A stretch of DNA of 64,000 bases, from assembly GCF_024323335.1 (NCBI RefSeq), contig NC_066581.1, positions 462,024,289-462,088,288 of the forward strand. Reading direction: 5' to 3'. Of this stretch, positions 1 to 11,738 are shown piece after piece (within the stretch, counting starts at the first letter, position 1; every line of letters starts with the position of its first letter). The DNA is from Lathyrus oleraceus (lineage: Eukaryota > Streptophyta > Magnoliopsida > Fabales > Fabaceae). The notes beneath the pieces are model-generated. The model did not search any database. It saw nothing but the letters and a program-made list of their open reading frames with translations, and was not told the origin of the DNA. Both the position numbers and the translations under genes were made by a program.

Positions 1-529
1 GCAAGTTACAAAGTAGTGGGTAGTTTGAAAGGTGATGGAATGTAAATGCACACTTAATGATGATTTTTGAATGAGAATGCATGAAAAACGATTTAAATTT
101 TTCTGCAGAAAAACGAAATTTTCGAGCGATGCGTCGACCATAGCCCTGTATGCGTCGACGCATACTGTTTGATTTTTGAGAAAATGCAGAAATTATTTAA
201 GCGTGCGTCGACCATAGCCCTGCTGCGGTCGACTCATACAGTCCAAATTTCAATTTTTCACTATTTAGAACATGCGATGACAGGTTTGATGCATAATTAA
301 CAATTCATACAGCAATAAACATCCAAAGAGAGATATCATATATATATAAACAACATCATTATGAGGTATAACTATTTTAATCATGAGACTTTGCAGAGAG
401 AGAAAGAGAGGAACAGCATCACCTCGATGCCGGAGTGACTTGGTGAACGGTAAACTTGTGCTTACAACAACATAGATTTATTAGAAGTACAAGATTAAAG
501 TCTTATATGGAATAAGGTAAAACAGCAGA
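1..529. other. Noncoding DNA beyond the Copia-1 pol stop, with GTCGAC hairpins
   Basis: No coding region is visible. Two related blocks lie 74 bp apart, at 131-148 and 205-222. The first sits in a perfect 10-bp inverted repeat, ATGCGTCGAC at 129-138 with GTCGACGCAT at 154-163. The stretch lies downstream of the minus-strand Copia-1 pol and could be its 3' noncoding region. It could also be part of another LTR, because the Copia-1 5' LTR carries similar GTCGAC motifs. I see no polypurine tract, so the 3' LTR of Copia-1 is either outside the window or lost. Confidence 0.5.
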
Positions 530-2722
530 TTATAGTGCCCGTTCCGAAATATCGAGAATGCCAAGTTCTCGGCGGATATGAAAGAAAGGTTCAGTGGCTA
601 GCGGCTTTGTGAAAATGTCCGCTAGTTGATTTTCAGTATTAACATGTTCAAATACAATGTCACCTTTCTCTACATGATCCCGAAGAAAGTGGTGTCGAAT
701 TTCGATATGTTTGGTGCGAGAATGTAGCACAGGATTCTTGGTCAGATTAATGGCACTTGTATTGTCACAAAAAATGGGAATACGTTCAAGTTTGAGGTTG
801 AAATCCAATAGTTGTTGCTTAATCCATAGGATTTGGGCACAACAACTACCGGCCGCAACGTATTCCGCTTCGGCGGTTGACAGAGCAACTGAAACCTGTT
901 TCTTGCTATGCCAACTAACCAAAGAGTTTGAAAATAAGTGACAAGTGCCACTGGTGCTCTTCCTATCCGATTTGCAACCGGCAAAGTCGGAATCGGAGAA
1001 ACCTACCAATGAACAATCATTACCTTTGGAATACCATAGCCCATACTTCGGAGTACCGGATAGGTATCGAAGTATTCGTTTGACGGCTTTTAAATGGGAT
1101 TCCTTGGGACATGATTGATATCTTGCGCACATGCATACACTAAACATAATATCGGGACGAGAAGCAGTAAGATAAAGGAGTGAACCAATCATACCTCTAT
1201 ACCGTTTTACATCTACTTCCTTACCGTCTTCATCTTTGTTCAAGTTTGTACAAGTCGGCATGGGGGTGTCTATGGCCTTAGCTTTTGCCATGTCAAATCT
1301 CTTGATAAGGTCCAAACAGTACTTTGTTTGGATCACGAAAGTTCCTTCCTTGAGCTGTTTAATTTGCAGACCGAGAAAGTATGTGAGCTCCCCCATCATA
1401 CTCATCTCGAATTCGCCCTGCATAAGGTCAGAAAACTCTCTCACAAGATTCATGTTAGTAGATCCAAATATGATATCATCTACATAAATTTGCACTAATA
1501 TCAAGTGCTTTCCTTGACGTTTAATGAAGAGGGTTGTGTCAACCTTTCCTCTTGAGTATTTTTGATCGAGTAAGAATTTGCTTAGTCTCTCATACCAAGC
1601 TCTAGGAGCTTGTTTGAGGCCATACAAAGCTCTTTTTAGTTTATAAACATGATCAGGATACTCATGGGATTCGAAACCCGGAGGTTGTGCGACATAAACC
1701 TCTTCATTTATGTGACCGTTAAGGAACACACTCTTGACATCCATTTGGAATAGCTTAAAGTCTTTCGCACAAGCGAAAGCAAGGAGAAGGCGTATAGCCT
1801 CGAGTCGGGCAACCGACACATAAGTTTCCTCATAGTCGATGCCTTCCTCTTGGTTATACCCTTGCGCGACTAAACGCGCCTTATTACGGGTTATTACCCC
1901 GTTTTCGTCCAGTTTGTTCCTAAACACCCATCGGGTGCCGATTACTCGATGATCTCGCGGAGGAGGGACAAGGTCCCAAACCTCATTTCTGGTGAACTGA
2001 TTAAGTTCCTCCTGCATTGATAAAAACCAGTGTTCATCGAGTAGGGCTTCTTTAGGGTTTTTAGGTTCCATCTGCGAAATGAAAGCGAAGTGATAACAAA
2101 AATTACTTAGCTTAGATCGAGTTGTTACACCCTTTGAGATGTCTCCGAGAATGTTGTCGATTGGATGGTCTTTGGAAGACTTCCAAGCTTGAGGGAGATC
2201 ATCGTTTGAAGGCGGATGAACTACCTCGGTTTCCTCATGGTGTACATCTTTGTCCTCCTCAATTTTGACTATGTCGGGTTGATCAATCCCCGGCTCGCCA
2301 CCTTTGAGTATGTCTTCGGTAGATGTACCTGCACCATGAAAAACACTACCCTTTCCGACGTTTCTCGGATTGGATTCATCAAAAGTGACATGTACAGACT
2401 CTTCTACAGTAAGTAATCGTTTGTTGTATATTCTATATGCTTTGCTAGATTGAGAGTATCCGAGGAAGATACCTTCGTCGGCCTTGGAATCAAATTTCCC
2501 TAAGTTTTCCTTTCCATTGTTCAATACAAAACATTTGCAACCAAAGACATGTAAGTGAGAAACATTTGGCTTTCGCCCTTTTAATAGTTCATACGGTGTT
2601 TTGTTTAGAATGGGGCGAATGAGCACTCTATTCAGAACATAACAAGCCGTACTAATGGCGTCAGCCCAAAAATATTTCGGTAAGCCACTTTCATTTATCA
2701 TTGTTCTTCCCAATTCTTCCAA
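530..2722 (-). pseudogene. pol: Copia-1 integrase C-terminus, reverse transcriptase and RNase H
   Basis: This open segment of 730 codons begins inside the integrase, just after the frameshift that separates it from the upstream part. It then covers the copia integrase C-terminal motif (GCKCFVLN), a variable acidic linker, the reverse transcriptase with WVFRNK, the DVKSVFLNG block and the catalytic YVDDI motif, and RNase H with SDSDFAGC and STAEAEYVA. It ends at a TAA stop at 530. The canonical FAPVARLE motif reads YVSVARLE, a sign of decay. The protein would copy element RNA into DNA, but no intact polyprotein frame leads into it. Confidence 0.88.
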
Positions 2723-3671
2723 AATTCAATTTTACGCTCCACAACCCCATTTTGTTGAGGAGTACGTGGAGCGGAGAAGTTATGATCAATACCATGGTTA
2801 CCGCAATATTCTTCAAATAAGTGATTTTAAAACTCACCTCCATGATCGCTTCTAATTGCAACAATGTTTGTATTTAGTTTATTATGGGAAAGCTTAGCAA
2901 ATCGTTCAAAGGCGGCGAATGTGTCGCTCTTACTTACTAAGAAAATAGTCCAACAAAATCGAGAAAAGTCGTCCACTATTACGAAACCGTAATAGTTTCC
3001 TCCTAGACTTTTAATCCTAGATGGCCCAAATAAATCCATATGGAGAAGCTCGAGAGGTCTCGTTGTTGAAACGATATTTTTGGATTTAAATGAGATCCTC
3101 GTTTGCTTCCCCTTTTGACAAGTATCACAAAGGTGATCCTTGGTGAACTTAATTTTGGGGAGACCTAGGACTAGATCTTTTGAGACTACTTTGTTAAGTA
3201 AGTCAAAGTTAACATGTGCTAAACGCCTATGCCATAACCATGAATCTTCACTCATTGTTACAAGGCATTTGTCACTTGTTAACGATACTTCATTTAAGTC
3301 AAGCATATAGACATTGTTCACACGTAGGCCATTAAACATACTCTTCTTATCATCATTATGTACAATTTTGCAACAATCTTTTGAAAATGATACATTGTAT
3401 CCTTTGTCACATAATTGACTGATGCTAAGTAGATTGTGTTTAAGACCTTCGACAAGCAATACATCAGAAATAGTAGTGGAAGAAGGGTTACCTACACTAC
3501 CTTTACCAAGTATTTCTCCACGGTTGTTGTCACCATAAGTTACATATCCCTTCTTCTTAGCCACAAAGTCAATGAAGAGAGATATGTCACCTGACATGTG
3601 CCTTGAGCATCCACTGTCGAGAACCCATCTTCTCTAGGTAGTCTCGAGGCATTGTACCTGTGACAAGATAA
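2723..3671 (-). pseudogene. Copia-1 protease and integrase, broken
   Basis: The stretch holds the protease active site (DSGCSRHMSG near 3587-3616), the pre-integrase zinc region (HRRLAHVN then CDTCQKGKQT) and the integrase core (LHMDLFGP, VDDFSRFCW, RSDHGGEF). An in-frame TAG at 3634-3636 lies just before the protease motif. The gag ORF is in another frame. A TAA at 2827-2829 cuts the integrase after GGEF. A one-base loss in the A-run near 2729 shifts the frame before the segment starting at 2722. These lesions make the integrase non-functional. The open core is 2827-3597. Confidence 0.82.
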
Positions 3672-5426
3672 TTAACAAGAGAAGGTACCCAATTGCTTAT
3701 TGGGTCCTGAGTGGTGAGGAACGAAATGGTTGCATTTGGGCATCCATTGATAAATGCCTTTAGGAACTAAAAACCTCCTAAATCTACATTTAGCAATGGA
3801 ACGGCCTTTCTTGCAACAATAGAGACAAGAGAAATTTACATTTGGATTGCTTTTGCTATCTTCATCCTTTATAACATATTTATATTTTTGATATGGATTA
3901 ACCATACTTTTTCGAAAGTTTGATTTGTCGATAGCAAAAGTAATCTTGGGCTCAAGAGACTTGTCAAGTTTGGCCTTTAGGTTTCTTACTTCACCTTGCC
4001 AAATGTAACAAGTATCACACCCAAAGTTCATCATTTTACTTCTAAGGTCCTCATAACTTGTTTTTGTGCTTTCCACTATAGAAGCTTTAAGTGCCTCAAG
4101 TTTCCGTTCGGATTCTTGAATTTTATGTTCCAAATGAGAAAAAAAATTCTTATTTGAGGCAAGCCTTTTAAAGGCCTCTTTCCCTTCATAGTGTAAAGTA
4201 TCAAAAGTAGTTTGCAATTCATGATGAGACATACTAGAGGATTTTTCATATTTAGCATGTCGTACCTGTTTCTTTTTGTTCTTTTGATGAGCAGAGAGAC
4301 ATAGATTTGCATTTTCATCTTCATCACTAGAACTTTCATCATCGGAGGAGTCGCTATCGCTTTCCCAAGCTATGTATGCTCTCCTTGGCTTTGATGGTTT
4401 CTTGTGTGATTTGTATGAATCTTTTTCTTTTGTCTTCTTGTTCATCGAACAGTCCGGTTTGTAGTGACCCGGCTTTCCACACTTATAGCACGACCCTCTA
4501 GTTGTTTTTCCTTTTGGGTCATCATTTTTAGAGTACCTAGATTGCTTCCGGAAGTTTACCAAGTTCTTCTCGGAATGTTGGATGCCGTTCTTTCTCACGT
4601 AACGGTTGTAGCGTTTAACAAACAGCCCCATATCTTCACTCTTGTCCTCTTCTTCTTCGTCGCTCGATGAATAATCACTTTGCTCTTTTGCTTGAGACTT
4701 TGAGGAGGAAGTCTTTAGAGCTATTGATTTCTTTTCACTCACCTTTGCTTTGTCCTTCTTATCTTTCTTTTCGTGTTGTTCCAAGCTTAAGAGAACTTGT
4801 TCGTGCTCTTGTAGTTTACCAAACAATGTTGTCAAGTCCAATGTGGTAAGATCATTTGCCTCTTTGATGGCGGTCACTTTCGGCTGCCATTCCCTGTTAA
4901 GACATCTTAAGATCTTATTAGTAGCAATATCATTGGAAACAGGCCTACCAAGTGAATGTAATCGATTGATGAGATGAGTGAATCTCTTTTGCATGTCAGC
5001 AATGGTTTCCCCTTGCTCCATGAAAAAGAGATCAAACTCTTGTGTTAGTGTATTGATTCTAGCCAACTTAACATCATTCGTCCCCTCATGGGCAATTTGT
5101 AGTGAATCCCACAAAGCCTTAGCAGTAGAACAATGGGATACACGATAGTATTCATCTACACCTAATGAGGAGATTAGGATATTTTTGGCTTTCCAATCAT
5201 AATTGTATTTCTTTTCATCATCATCGGTCCATTGTGCTTCGGGCTTAGGCACCACTTCGTTGTTCTCATTGGTTATGGTTATTTGAATTGGACCATTGAG
5301 AATAACATTCCATATTTTTCTATCTATGGAATTTATGTGCACCCGCATACAGTCTTTCCAATAACTATAATTTTCACCATTGAAAATGGGAGCTCTATTA
5401 TGAGCCCCTTTAGGTTCGTTAGCCAT
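3672..5426 (-). CDS. gag: Copia-1 Gag-like protein
   Basis: This ORF of 584 codons starts at ATG (MANEPKGAHNR), 57 bp downstream of the LTR end and primer site. The N-terminal 200 residues are the usual copia Gag fold (UBN2-like; ALWDSLQIAHEGT and RINTLTQEFDLF are visible). Lys/Ser/Glu-rich tracts follow, then one CCHC zinc knuckle, CYKCGKPGHYKPDC, at about residue 310-325. After that come acidic serine tracts and a helical region. Gag would form the particle that packages element RNA. In an intact element it would continue in frame into protease, but here it stops at 3672 and the protease is in another frame. The ORF is probably open only by chance. Confidence 0.8.
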   Translation of the reverse strand: MANEPKGAHNRAPIFNGENYSYWKDCMRVHINSIDRKIWNVILNGPIQITITNENNEVVPKPEAQWTDDDEKKYNYDWKAKNILISSLGVDEYYRVSHCSTAKALWDSLQIAHEGTNDVKLARINTLTQEFDLFFMEQGETIADMQKRFTHLINRLHSLGRPVSNDIATNKILRCLNREWQPKVTAIKEANDLTTLDLTTLFGKLQEHEQVLLSLEQHEKKDKKDKAKVSEKKSIALKTSSSKSQAKEQSDYSSSDEEEEDKSEDMGLFVKRYNRYVRKNGIQHSEKNLVNFRKQSRYSKNDDPKGKTTRGSCYKCGKPGHYKPDCSMNKKTKEKDSYKSHKKPSKPRRAYIAWESDSDSSDDESSSDEDENANLCLSAHQKNKKKQVRHAKYEKSSSMSHHELQTTFDTLHYEGKEAFKRLASNKNFFSHLEHKIQESERKLEALKASIVESTKTSYEDLRSKMMNFGCDTCYIWQGEVRNLKAKLDKSLEPKITFAIDKSNFRKSMVNPYQKYKYVIKDEDSKSNPNVNFSCLYCCKKGRSIAKCRFRRFLVPKGIYQWMPKCNHFVPHHSGPNKQLGTFSC

Positions 5427-5464
5427 TTTCTATCACAGTTGTATTTTGAAGCACGGAGTGAACC

Positions 5465-5482
5465 GGAGCTCCTGATACCACT
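5465..5482 (-). promoter_or_regulatory. Copia-1 primer binding site
   Basis: On the minus strand the sequence next to the LTR end reads TGGTATCAGGAGC, close to the plant initiator-Met-tRNA complement TGGTATCAGAGC used by most copia elements. A one-base insertion separates them. The position directly beside the TGTTAGAC terminus at 5483 fixes this end of the 5' LTR. Confidence 0.75.
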
Positions 5483-6734
5483 TGTTAGACTATGGCACGG
5501 ATCTAGAAGGGGGGGGGGGGGGGGTTGAATAGATCTCAATTAAAAACTTGAGTCGGCGCTGCCAATTTAAAAGAAAATTGGTTTTGAAAATTTGTTTTAA
5601 GTGCGGAAGCGGCCGAGGAAAATTTTAGTCTAAAACGAACCGTTATTGGAAAACCGGATATGCGTTAAGCTAATGGATTAGAGATAAAGTGAAATACAAA
5701 TAACTACACTATTTGCACACTCAATGATATATTTCACTAACTAGCAAGCCTAGTTCCAATGATCCAAAATACCAAATTAAACTGGAAGTAAACTTAAGAC
5801 AACTTTGGCTTATGCAAATTAACACACACTTGGTGTGCATACACTCCAAGAGATATTTGAGTTGAGTAAGTAATTCAAATTTATCTAGTACAATATACTA
5901 TTGTACTTTGTATTCAAACAGCAGTTTTAATCTCTTACTCAACTTATATCAACGTTTGGTAAAATTGCTTAAACTAAAATCACTTAATTTTAAAGCTGAA
6001 AAACACTTATGCAGAAAATTAAAGAAGACAGAGATTTGATGAGGCAGTTCCCCCGCCGTCCTCGCTTCGGGGTACGTCTGCCCTCAATTCTAAAATTAGA
6101 ATTGAGATGATTAATTAGATATCACCTGTGAAATTTAACCGTTTATACAAGGATTGCAAAGCAAGTAAACAACAGAACTTCCAATATGTTGAATGATGCT
6201 TTCTATCCTTGCTCCTTGATTCAAGATGAATCAAGACCTTCGATCGTTGTTGCTAGACCTCCGATTCCAGCCCCTTTGTTGAAGAATCTTCTGTTCTTCA
6301 AACCCTCGGCCCGGCTGATCTCAAACACAACGAATCGAACCCGAATCCTTCCCTTCAATATCACCGAATCCGCTACTAGACTGATAAAGACATCCTCTTC
6401 TCAATCACCTTCGCTCAGCTGAATATTGATGAAGTAATTCGTCCAAAAAACCCCAAACACAAACCCGTATTGGAGGACAAAACCCTAACGGTTTTATTCA
6501 AGAAAGAACCTGCCACAAGCTTCAACCCGAACCGGATTCTTCGATCACAGCTTTGAACCTTATCACCTTTAATCTATCACGAACCGCATCAAAAATGATT
6601 GTGTGTAGTTTATGTGTTGTGAAACGTTGAAGATGAAGATGATGAGTCTTGGACACCTTTTTCACTCTTTCTTGTTTCCTTGAACACTTGAACTCTAATT
6701 GACAAATGTTAGTTGATACAAGTGTTTTGACTTG

Positions 6735-6743
6735 TATTTATAG
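6735..6743 (-). promoter_or_regulatory. TATA box in the Copia-1 LTR
   Basis: CTATAAATA on the minus strand, inside the LTR and in the sense of the element. It is a good plant TATA consensus and would place transcription start near 6700. Confidence 0.5.
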
Positions 6744-6794
6744 TAACTAGCAAACCAACCAAAAATAACAGAAATTCAAACAGTAGAAAGTACT

Positions 6795-7095
6795 CAGAAA
6801 ACTGAGTCTTTGCACGAACGGTCGACCATAGGTCGACGTGCGCTGAGCCGTGGGAAATGCGCCGACCCCTATGGTCGACCCAAGGTTTCATGCGCTGACC
6901 CATGGATAGCATCATTATGCCATGCGCCAACCTCTGGTCGACTCAAGGGTTTTATGCGCTAACCTTTGAGTTATGCGCCGACCCTTATGGTCGACTCAAA
7001 GATGCATGCGCTGACCAGTCTCCAGTTTGGCTGAGTTTTGCGCTGACCCGTGAGCTTTGAGCTGACCCTTATGGTCGACTCAAGGCCTTCAAATC
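6795..7095. repeat. GTCGAC-rich degenerate tandem repeats
   Basis: The motif ATGCGC(C/T)GACC followed by TATGGTCGACTCAAG recurs about every 30-60 bp. Each copy can fold with CGACC pairing to GGTCG around a short loop. The repeats lie in the LTR upstream (sense direction) of the TATA box, so they are in the U3 promoter region. Confidence 0.6.
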
Positions 7096-7301
7096 TGCAA
7101 AAATCTGTGTTTTGTGATTTTCATGCATTTCGTCATGATCACACTTTGTCCACATATGTTCTTAAACATTATAATAGGTTTAGACAAGCGTAGAAAAGGA
7201 TATGATGGGTAATATGTTGCATTTGTTTGTAGACGTGCATGATGGTCTTTTGTCATCATCGAAACTTGCGATCGTATGTTGTCTGACTCTTTGTCTTTAC
7301 A

Positions 7302-9059
7302 AGACTAACTGAATCTTTGTTGTAATTCCTTGACATAATTGTCTCAAATTGATTGAAATATGAAACATTTTGTCCTCCTACTTGACGGAGTTCTTGGACA
7401 TTCTACTTCTTGATCACATGAAGTGGCTGGTTACTGCTCAACGGAGTCTCAGGCTTTCAACACTCGTTATGATCGATCAAAAATTAATTTGGTGCTGCTC
7501 AACAGAGTGTTAGGTGTTTATCTCTCTGAGTACGATCAAATCAAGGCGGCCTGTCTCTGCTCAACGGAGTTCTCAGGTGTTCTACCTTACAATTCAATCA
7601 GTTGAAGTAATTGGCCTCTACTTAACAAAGTCTTTTAGGCATCCTTCTCTTCAAGCTTTCTAATTCACGTTCATTATGAAAATCCTCTTGATGTCAAGTG
7701 CTTACTCACGTGTAACACATGTTCATTTTTGGAAATGATAATGGCAATGTCATGTTTATGCTAGTTCTGAAATCCAAGCTTGTTCACTGGGATTATGACA
7801 TACAATGAATGTATCACTAATTAAGAATGTCATATCAATATCAGCACAAATGATGAGTGAATCATTAAGGAGTCAGTTTTAACACGATTGTACCGGCTGT
7901 ATGCTTTCGAAATAAACCCTTCTTTAATTAGGTACTTTGAGGGTTGTAACGTGGCTTGGTTCACAGTTTCAGAAAGAAAGGATATAAGGCTCAAACCTAT
8001 CCTAACCCACCCGTTCCTCGTGATATTCTTCAATCATACGTTCAGCTAGTTCGACGCAGACGTTCATCTTCCAAAAGGGATTTTGAAGTAATGGTCAATG
8101 AACCAACGAGGTTTTCCGTGTGGCAGTCACCTTTCTTTGTGTGGTTTGGTAGCCACACGAATTTGTTCTTGTTGAGGATTTCCTTTTAATTCCTCTTTCT
8201 GTTGCATTTTCTTTGTTTCCCTATTTTTGCTGGATTGGTTCAGATTTACAATCCACATGGATGCCCTAATTTTTGCCTAAGTCACTCGTTTTCGAGTTTT
8301 CGACTTAGCGGGATTTCTTTCTTTTTGTTTTTATTTCCTTATTTCTCTTTTTGTTGAAACAAATCGTGTGACATCTGTTCGTTTGGTTTGAATGGGTTGT
8401 GACTGCCTCGTTCCTCTGTTGGTGAGGGACAACCATTAGGAATTTGGTGTTTCCGACCTCTCTTGAGGGGTAAAATATGGTTGATCCTCAAATAGGACAC
8501 TCCTCTTTTTCATTGGAATTTGAACTCATGGTCAAATTAGATGATGACTACCCTTCCCCGGTTTAAAATTGAGGGTTTTATGTGTTAAAGAAAGAAACTC
8601 CTGCTACAAGACCCAAAAGGGTTGACTAGGGATTAACTTCCTTATAACTCTGGTGTTTAGGATTCAAAACAATGCCTTACATCACCAGCAGGGTCTTATT
8701 CAAAAGCATATATGCACCGACCTTGTGTTTTTAATTTCATCCTCCTCCTCTGGATTTTGTCCAAACAAAAGTCAGATATTGACAAAATAAAGTATGAGTG
8801 AACACGAATGGATAGCTTCAAAAATATGCATATTCATTTCAACGTCATTATTATTCAAAAAGAATGAGTTTATTACACATGAATGTTACAAATGACAATC
8901 AATAAAATCACACATGAACATGATCGAACCAAACTAGTGACTGCTGGCATAATCAGCCTTATGTTCATATCCTCAGACTGAAACAACATGGCAATCTTCA
9001 AAGAGATCCTTCTTAAATTCTTCCCACAGATGCAAATTCTTCAAATCTATCACAGCTTC
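7302..9059 (-). other. Noncoding remnant of an old Ogre-like element (3' region, pol lost)
   Basis: No coding region is supported. Five copies of a motif like CTGCTCAACGGAGT, about 60 bp apart, lie at 7376-7640. At 8226-8315 two hairpins match those found directly downstream of pol in Ogre-1 and Ogre-2: TGGATTG/CAATCCA, then CTAAGTC/GACTTAG. Since gag lies to the right at 9060 and nothing like RT or integrase is found between, pol appears deleted. The part at 8740-9050 is AT-rich and I see nothing specific in it. Confidence 0.5.
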
Positions 9060-9790
9060 CACTTGCACTGATCATGACATTGCATATGGGCCCTCCTAAG
9101 GAGGCGTGGGAAATGTGCACTATGTTCAGGCCTTGTAGTGCGAACATACCTCTGCATCAATCAAATCTTGCACCTTATGCTTTAGAGCTCTACAACTTTC
9201 GACGGTATGTCCAGGCGCTCCAGAATGAAACTCACATCTAGCATCGGCGTCATAGCCCGAAGGGAGAGGTTTTGGGAGAGGTCCCAATTCTCTATATTGC
9301 AGCAAAGAGTCTTAAAGTAGGCGAGCAAGCAGCTGACTGTACGACATGGGAAGGACATCAAAACTTCTCCCAGGCTTCTTCAACTTCTGTTGATAATGAT
9401 TCTATCTTTGTGGAGTGCAAGGATGTCGATACTGCATCGGTGGAGGACCCGTAGGAATAGCATACATCGGTTGCTGATAGAGAGCTCTTGGAGGTACCGG
9501 TTGTGGGTGAAATCCACGAGGCTGCTCCTAAAGTGGAGTGGGGTCAGGCCTGCTCACCGGAGTGACCACTTCTGGAAAAATGGTTGGCATGGAGTTGCCT
9601 TCCTTCCTCATCATTGACTACAGGATCTCCATGATCAAACCCATCTGGGTCTTCAACTAGTTGATCTCAACCTTCATCGCTTCCTGATTTCTCCTGAGTT
9701 CTTCCATAGTAACCTGCGACATTCTTCTAGTTCAAGACAGTTGTTGGGTAATCAGCTCTGATGGAAGTGGTTATGTGAAGGCCAAGTGAT
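9060..9790 (-). pseudogene. Fragment of Ogre-type gag
   Basis: Minus-strand translation near 9150-9260 gives a run around CEFHSGAPGHTVESC followed by HKVQDLIDA. This is the same zinc-binding stretch as in the Ogre-1 Gag (CDFHSGAPGHHTERC). The rest, to about 9790, is only loosely recognisable and interrupted in all frames. It is a truncated, inactive remnant. Confidence 0.7.
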
Positions 9791-10029
9791 GATGAGTTCA
9801 TTGGTTTCGAATTTATGAAATGCAATATGATGTATGAATGATGCACATGCATGCAAAAAAAAAATTATTATCATTTTTTATTTATTTTATTTCCAGGGAA
9901 TCTTTGAGATTCGTCTATTGTTATCAGCAATAATAGAGTATAAGAGTAGAGATAGAATAAGATAATGCCCAAATAAAGGGAAACAACACATTTTTATTCA
10001 AGATTAAGGAAACAACAGGTACAAAAGAT
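9791..10029. other. Spacer between the gag and ORF1 remnants
   Basis: AT-rich DNA with ATGATGCACATGCATG-like text and an A-run at 9855-9866. It resembles the spacer between gag and ORF1 of Ogre-1 (46010-46090). Nothing coding is seen. Confidence 0.45.
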
Positions 10030-11738
10030 CGCTCAAGAAAGCTTCCTTCTGGTCTAAAAGGACTTGAAGATGACGACTCTTTATTTCCCATTGTGTGACC
10101 TCTTGATCGAGCAACTTGGTACTCTCAAAGTTCTTGTGAGCTTGACTCTTCAGCTCCCGAATCTCTTCAAATTTTTTGTCCAAGTCGAATTGATTCTGAG
10201 ACAGGGAAACTTCTAACTTCTTAGCCCGGTCTTGCTCCTCTTTCAGCTCCTTCTAGAAAGTCTCTAGATGGCTTTGTAACCTCTTGAGTTGATCCTAGCA
10301 GTTGATCTCGGTTTCACACACCTTGAACTGTGTTGCGGCAAGTTGCTTCCTCTTCACAGAAAGGATTTCGATAGTACCCTTCAAAGCATCACCAACTTTC
10401 CTTCTTTTGTGTTGTTCTTCCTGGATCTCTTTGGCGGTCTTGGTTGCTCGGTCCCTTTTCTGGTTGAGCTTAAACTTCAGGTTCTCTTTCTCCAAGGTGA
10501 GCTTACTTAGGTTAGATCGAAGATTAGCACTCTCCTTCTCTAACGCTTCGATGATTCCATTGAGTTTGTCAACCTATGAGTTAGGAGCAACAACAGGCTC
10601 AACCGGCTTGATGATCAAGGAAGGTTCAGGCAGAAATGGCAATAGAAACTCTTTCACTCTTTCCTTAACCCACTGAGTGTAGGCTTCCTTCGTAATACAA
10701 TTCTTCTTTCCCAATTCGGCCCTTCCATGACGATGGGTATCTCCCCATGCTCGGATAATCCTCTTCTGGAACTCTGAGTTGTCAACCCCTTCCTACAGAA
10801 CAAACTCCTCTAGAAGCTCAAAAGCTGACTTGTCTACCATCGGGTAGCCCAACTGGTGCAATGTTATCCTCGGGTTATAGTTAATTCCACCCTTTGTACC
10901 TAGAAGGGGTACATTAGGGAAATTACCATAATCCATGATGATCTTAACACCGTTGTAAACTCTAGAATACCATGAGATGTCTTCAGTTGTGAGGGACACG
11001 ATCTTTTGAGACCATTTCAGATTTCCCTCGTTATCAACAAAAGGACCCATTGCTGGGTAGATGCAAAATAAACCATCTATACAGTAGCGGGGTACATCAT
11101 ACGATAGTCCCCTTTTTCTTCTCATTCCTCACGTGGATGGAATAGTATGTGTCAGCAAGGAGAGTAGGAATGGGATTCTTGGCCATGAAGAGGTAGATCG
11201 AAGCCAAGTCAAAAAAGTCTTCCATATTCGGGAACATCACAATCCCATATATGATCAAAGCAAAGATAGTGTTGAAGGCATCCCAATTATCATCTTCAGC
11301 AAACGCAATAGCCTTGTTAACCAGAAACTTCAAGGCAAACCCATGGGTCCCACCTTTAGGTCTAAGATTGAGCTCTACCTCCTTCTTTCTAATGTGAAGG
11401 ATCTCAACTAGATGTTAAGGCTTAGGAAGTTCCTTTGTAGGGTCAAAGGGAGCCTGATCCTTAATCTCAATTCCCATAATGTGTGAGTATTCCTCCAAAG
11501 TAGGAGCCAATTGATAATCATGGAATGTGAAACATCTCAGAGGAGGGTCGTAGAACTGCACTATAGTGTGAAGAGCTGTAATGTTGACCTCGATGTTAAG
11601 CATGCCTAGGAGATTCCCATAGGCATCTTTGAACTTGTCTTTATTGTTGAGAACCAGGAGAGCTCTTAATCCTCTCAATATCTTCAAAGAAGGTTCCACA
11701 AACCTGTAGCTATAAACACCTCTTCTAGTAGGATCCAT
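10030..11738 (-). pseudogene. Broken Ogre ORF1
   Basis: The N-terminus is open at 11415-11738 (107 codons, from MDPTRRGVYSYRFVEPSL). It has QFYDPPLRCFTFHDYQLAPT, directly comparable with QFYDPELRCFTFQDYQLAPT of Ogre-1 ORF1. The protein then continues in shifted frames at 11097-11333 (PNMEDFFDLASIYLF, PTLLADTYYSIHVR) and 10793-11125 (GTKGGINYNPRITLHQLGYP). A Lys/Glu-rich coiled-coil-like part follows near 10295-10500. Each block has an equivalent in the intact ORF1 at 46406-48094. Several frameshifts and stops show it is dead. Confidence 0.85.

Larger units (their letters stand above)
530..7301 (-). mobile_element. Copia-1: decayed SIRE/Maximus-type Ty1/copia retrotransposon
   Basis: Read on the minus strand the order is 5' LTR, a primer site resembling the complement of initiator Met tRNA, gag with a CCHC knuckle, protease, integrase, reverse transcriptase and RNase H. 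This is the Ty1/copia order. The gag type, the long LTR and the G-rich motif inside the LTR fit the SIRE/Maximus lineage. The coding region is broken by at least two frameshifts and two in-frame stops, so the copy is dead. The right end (about 7301) is a guess from a terminal TTTACA. The left end is not in view. Confidence 0.8.
5483..7301 (-). repeat. Copia-1 5' LTR
   Basis: The LTR begins on the plus strand with TGTTAGAC at 5483, directly beside the primer site. A run of 16 G at 5509-5524, followed by TTGAATAG, matches the G-run/TGAATAG motif common in SIRE-type LTRs. A sense-strand TATA box (CTATAAATA) covers 6735-6743. A cluster of GTCGAC/CGACC hairpin repeats lies at 6810-7090. The right end is inferred: the sense-strand text GATGATGACAAAAG near 7245-7258 resembles the start of such LTRs, and TTTACA ends at 7301. 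No second LTR is available to confirm it. Confidence 0.55.

Noticed and set aside
1..529. 3' LTR of Copia-1
   Set aside because: No polypurine tract or clear match to the right LTR could be found; the GTCGAC motifs alone are not enough.
5232..5539. ORFs with poly-Gly or poly-Pro at the end
   Set aside because: Produced by the 16-G run of the Copia-1 LTR and the antisense of gag.
10302..10676. Plus-strand 124-codon ORF, hydrophobic
   Set aside because: Antisense of the coiled-coil part of the broken ORF1; no domain and no start context.
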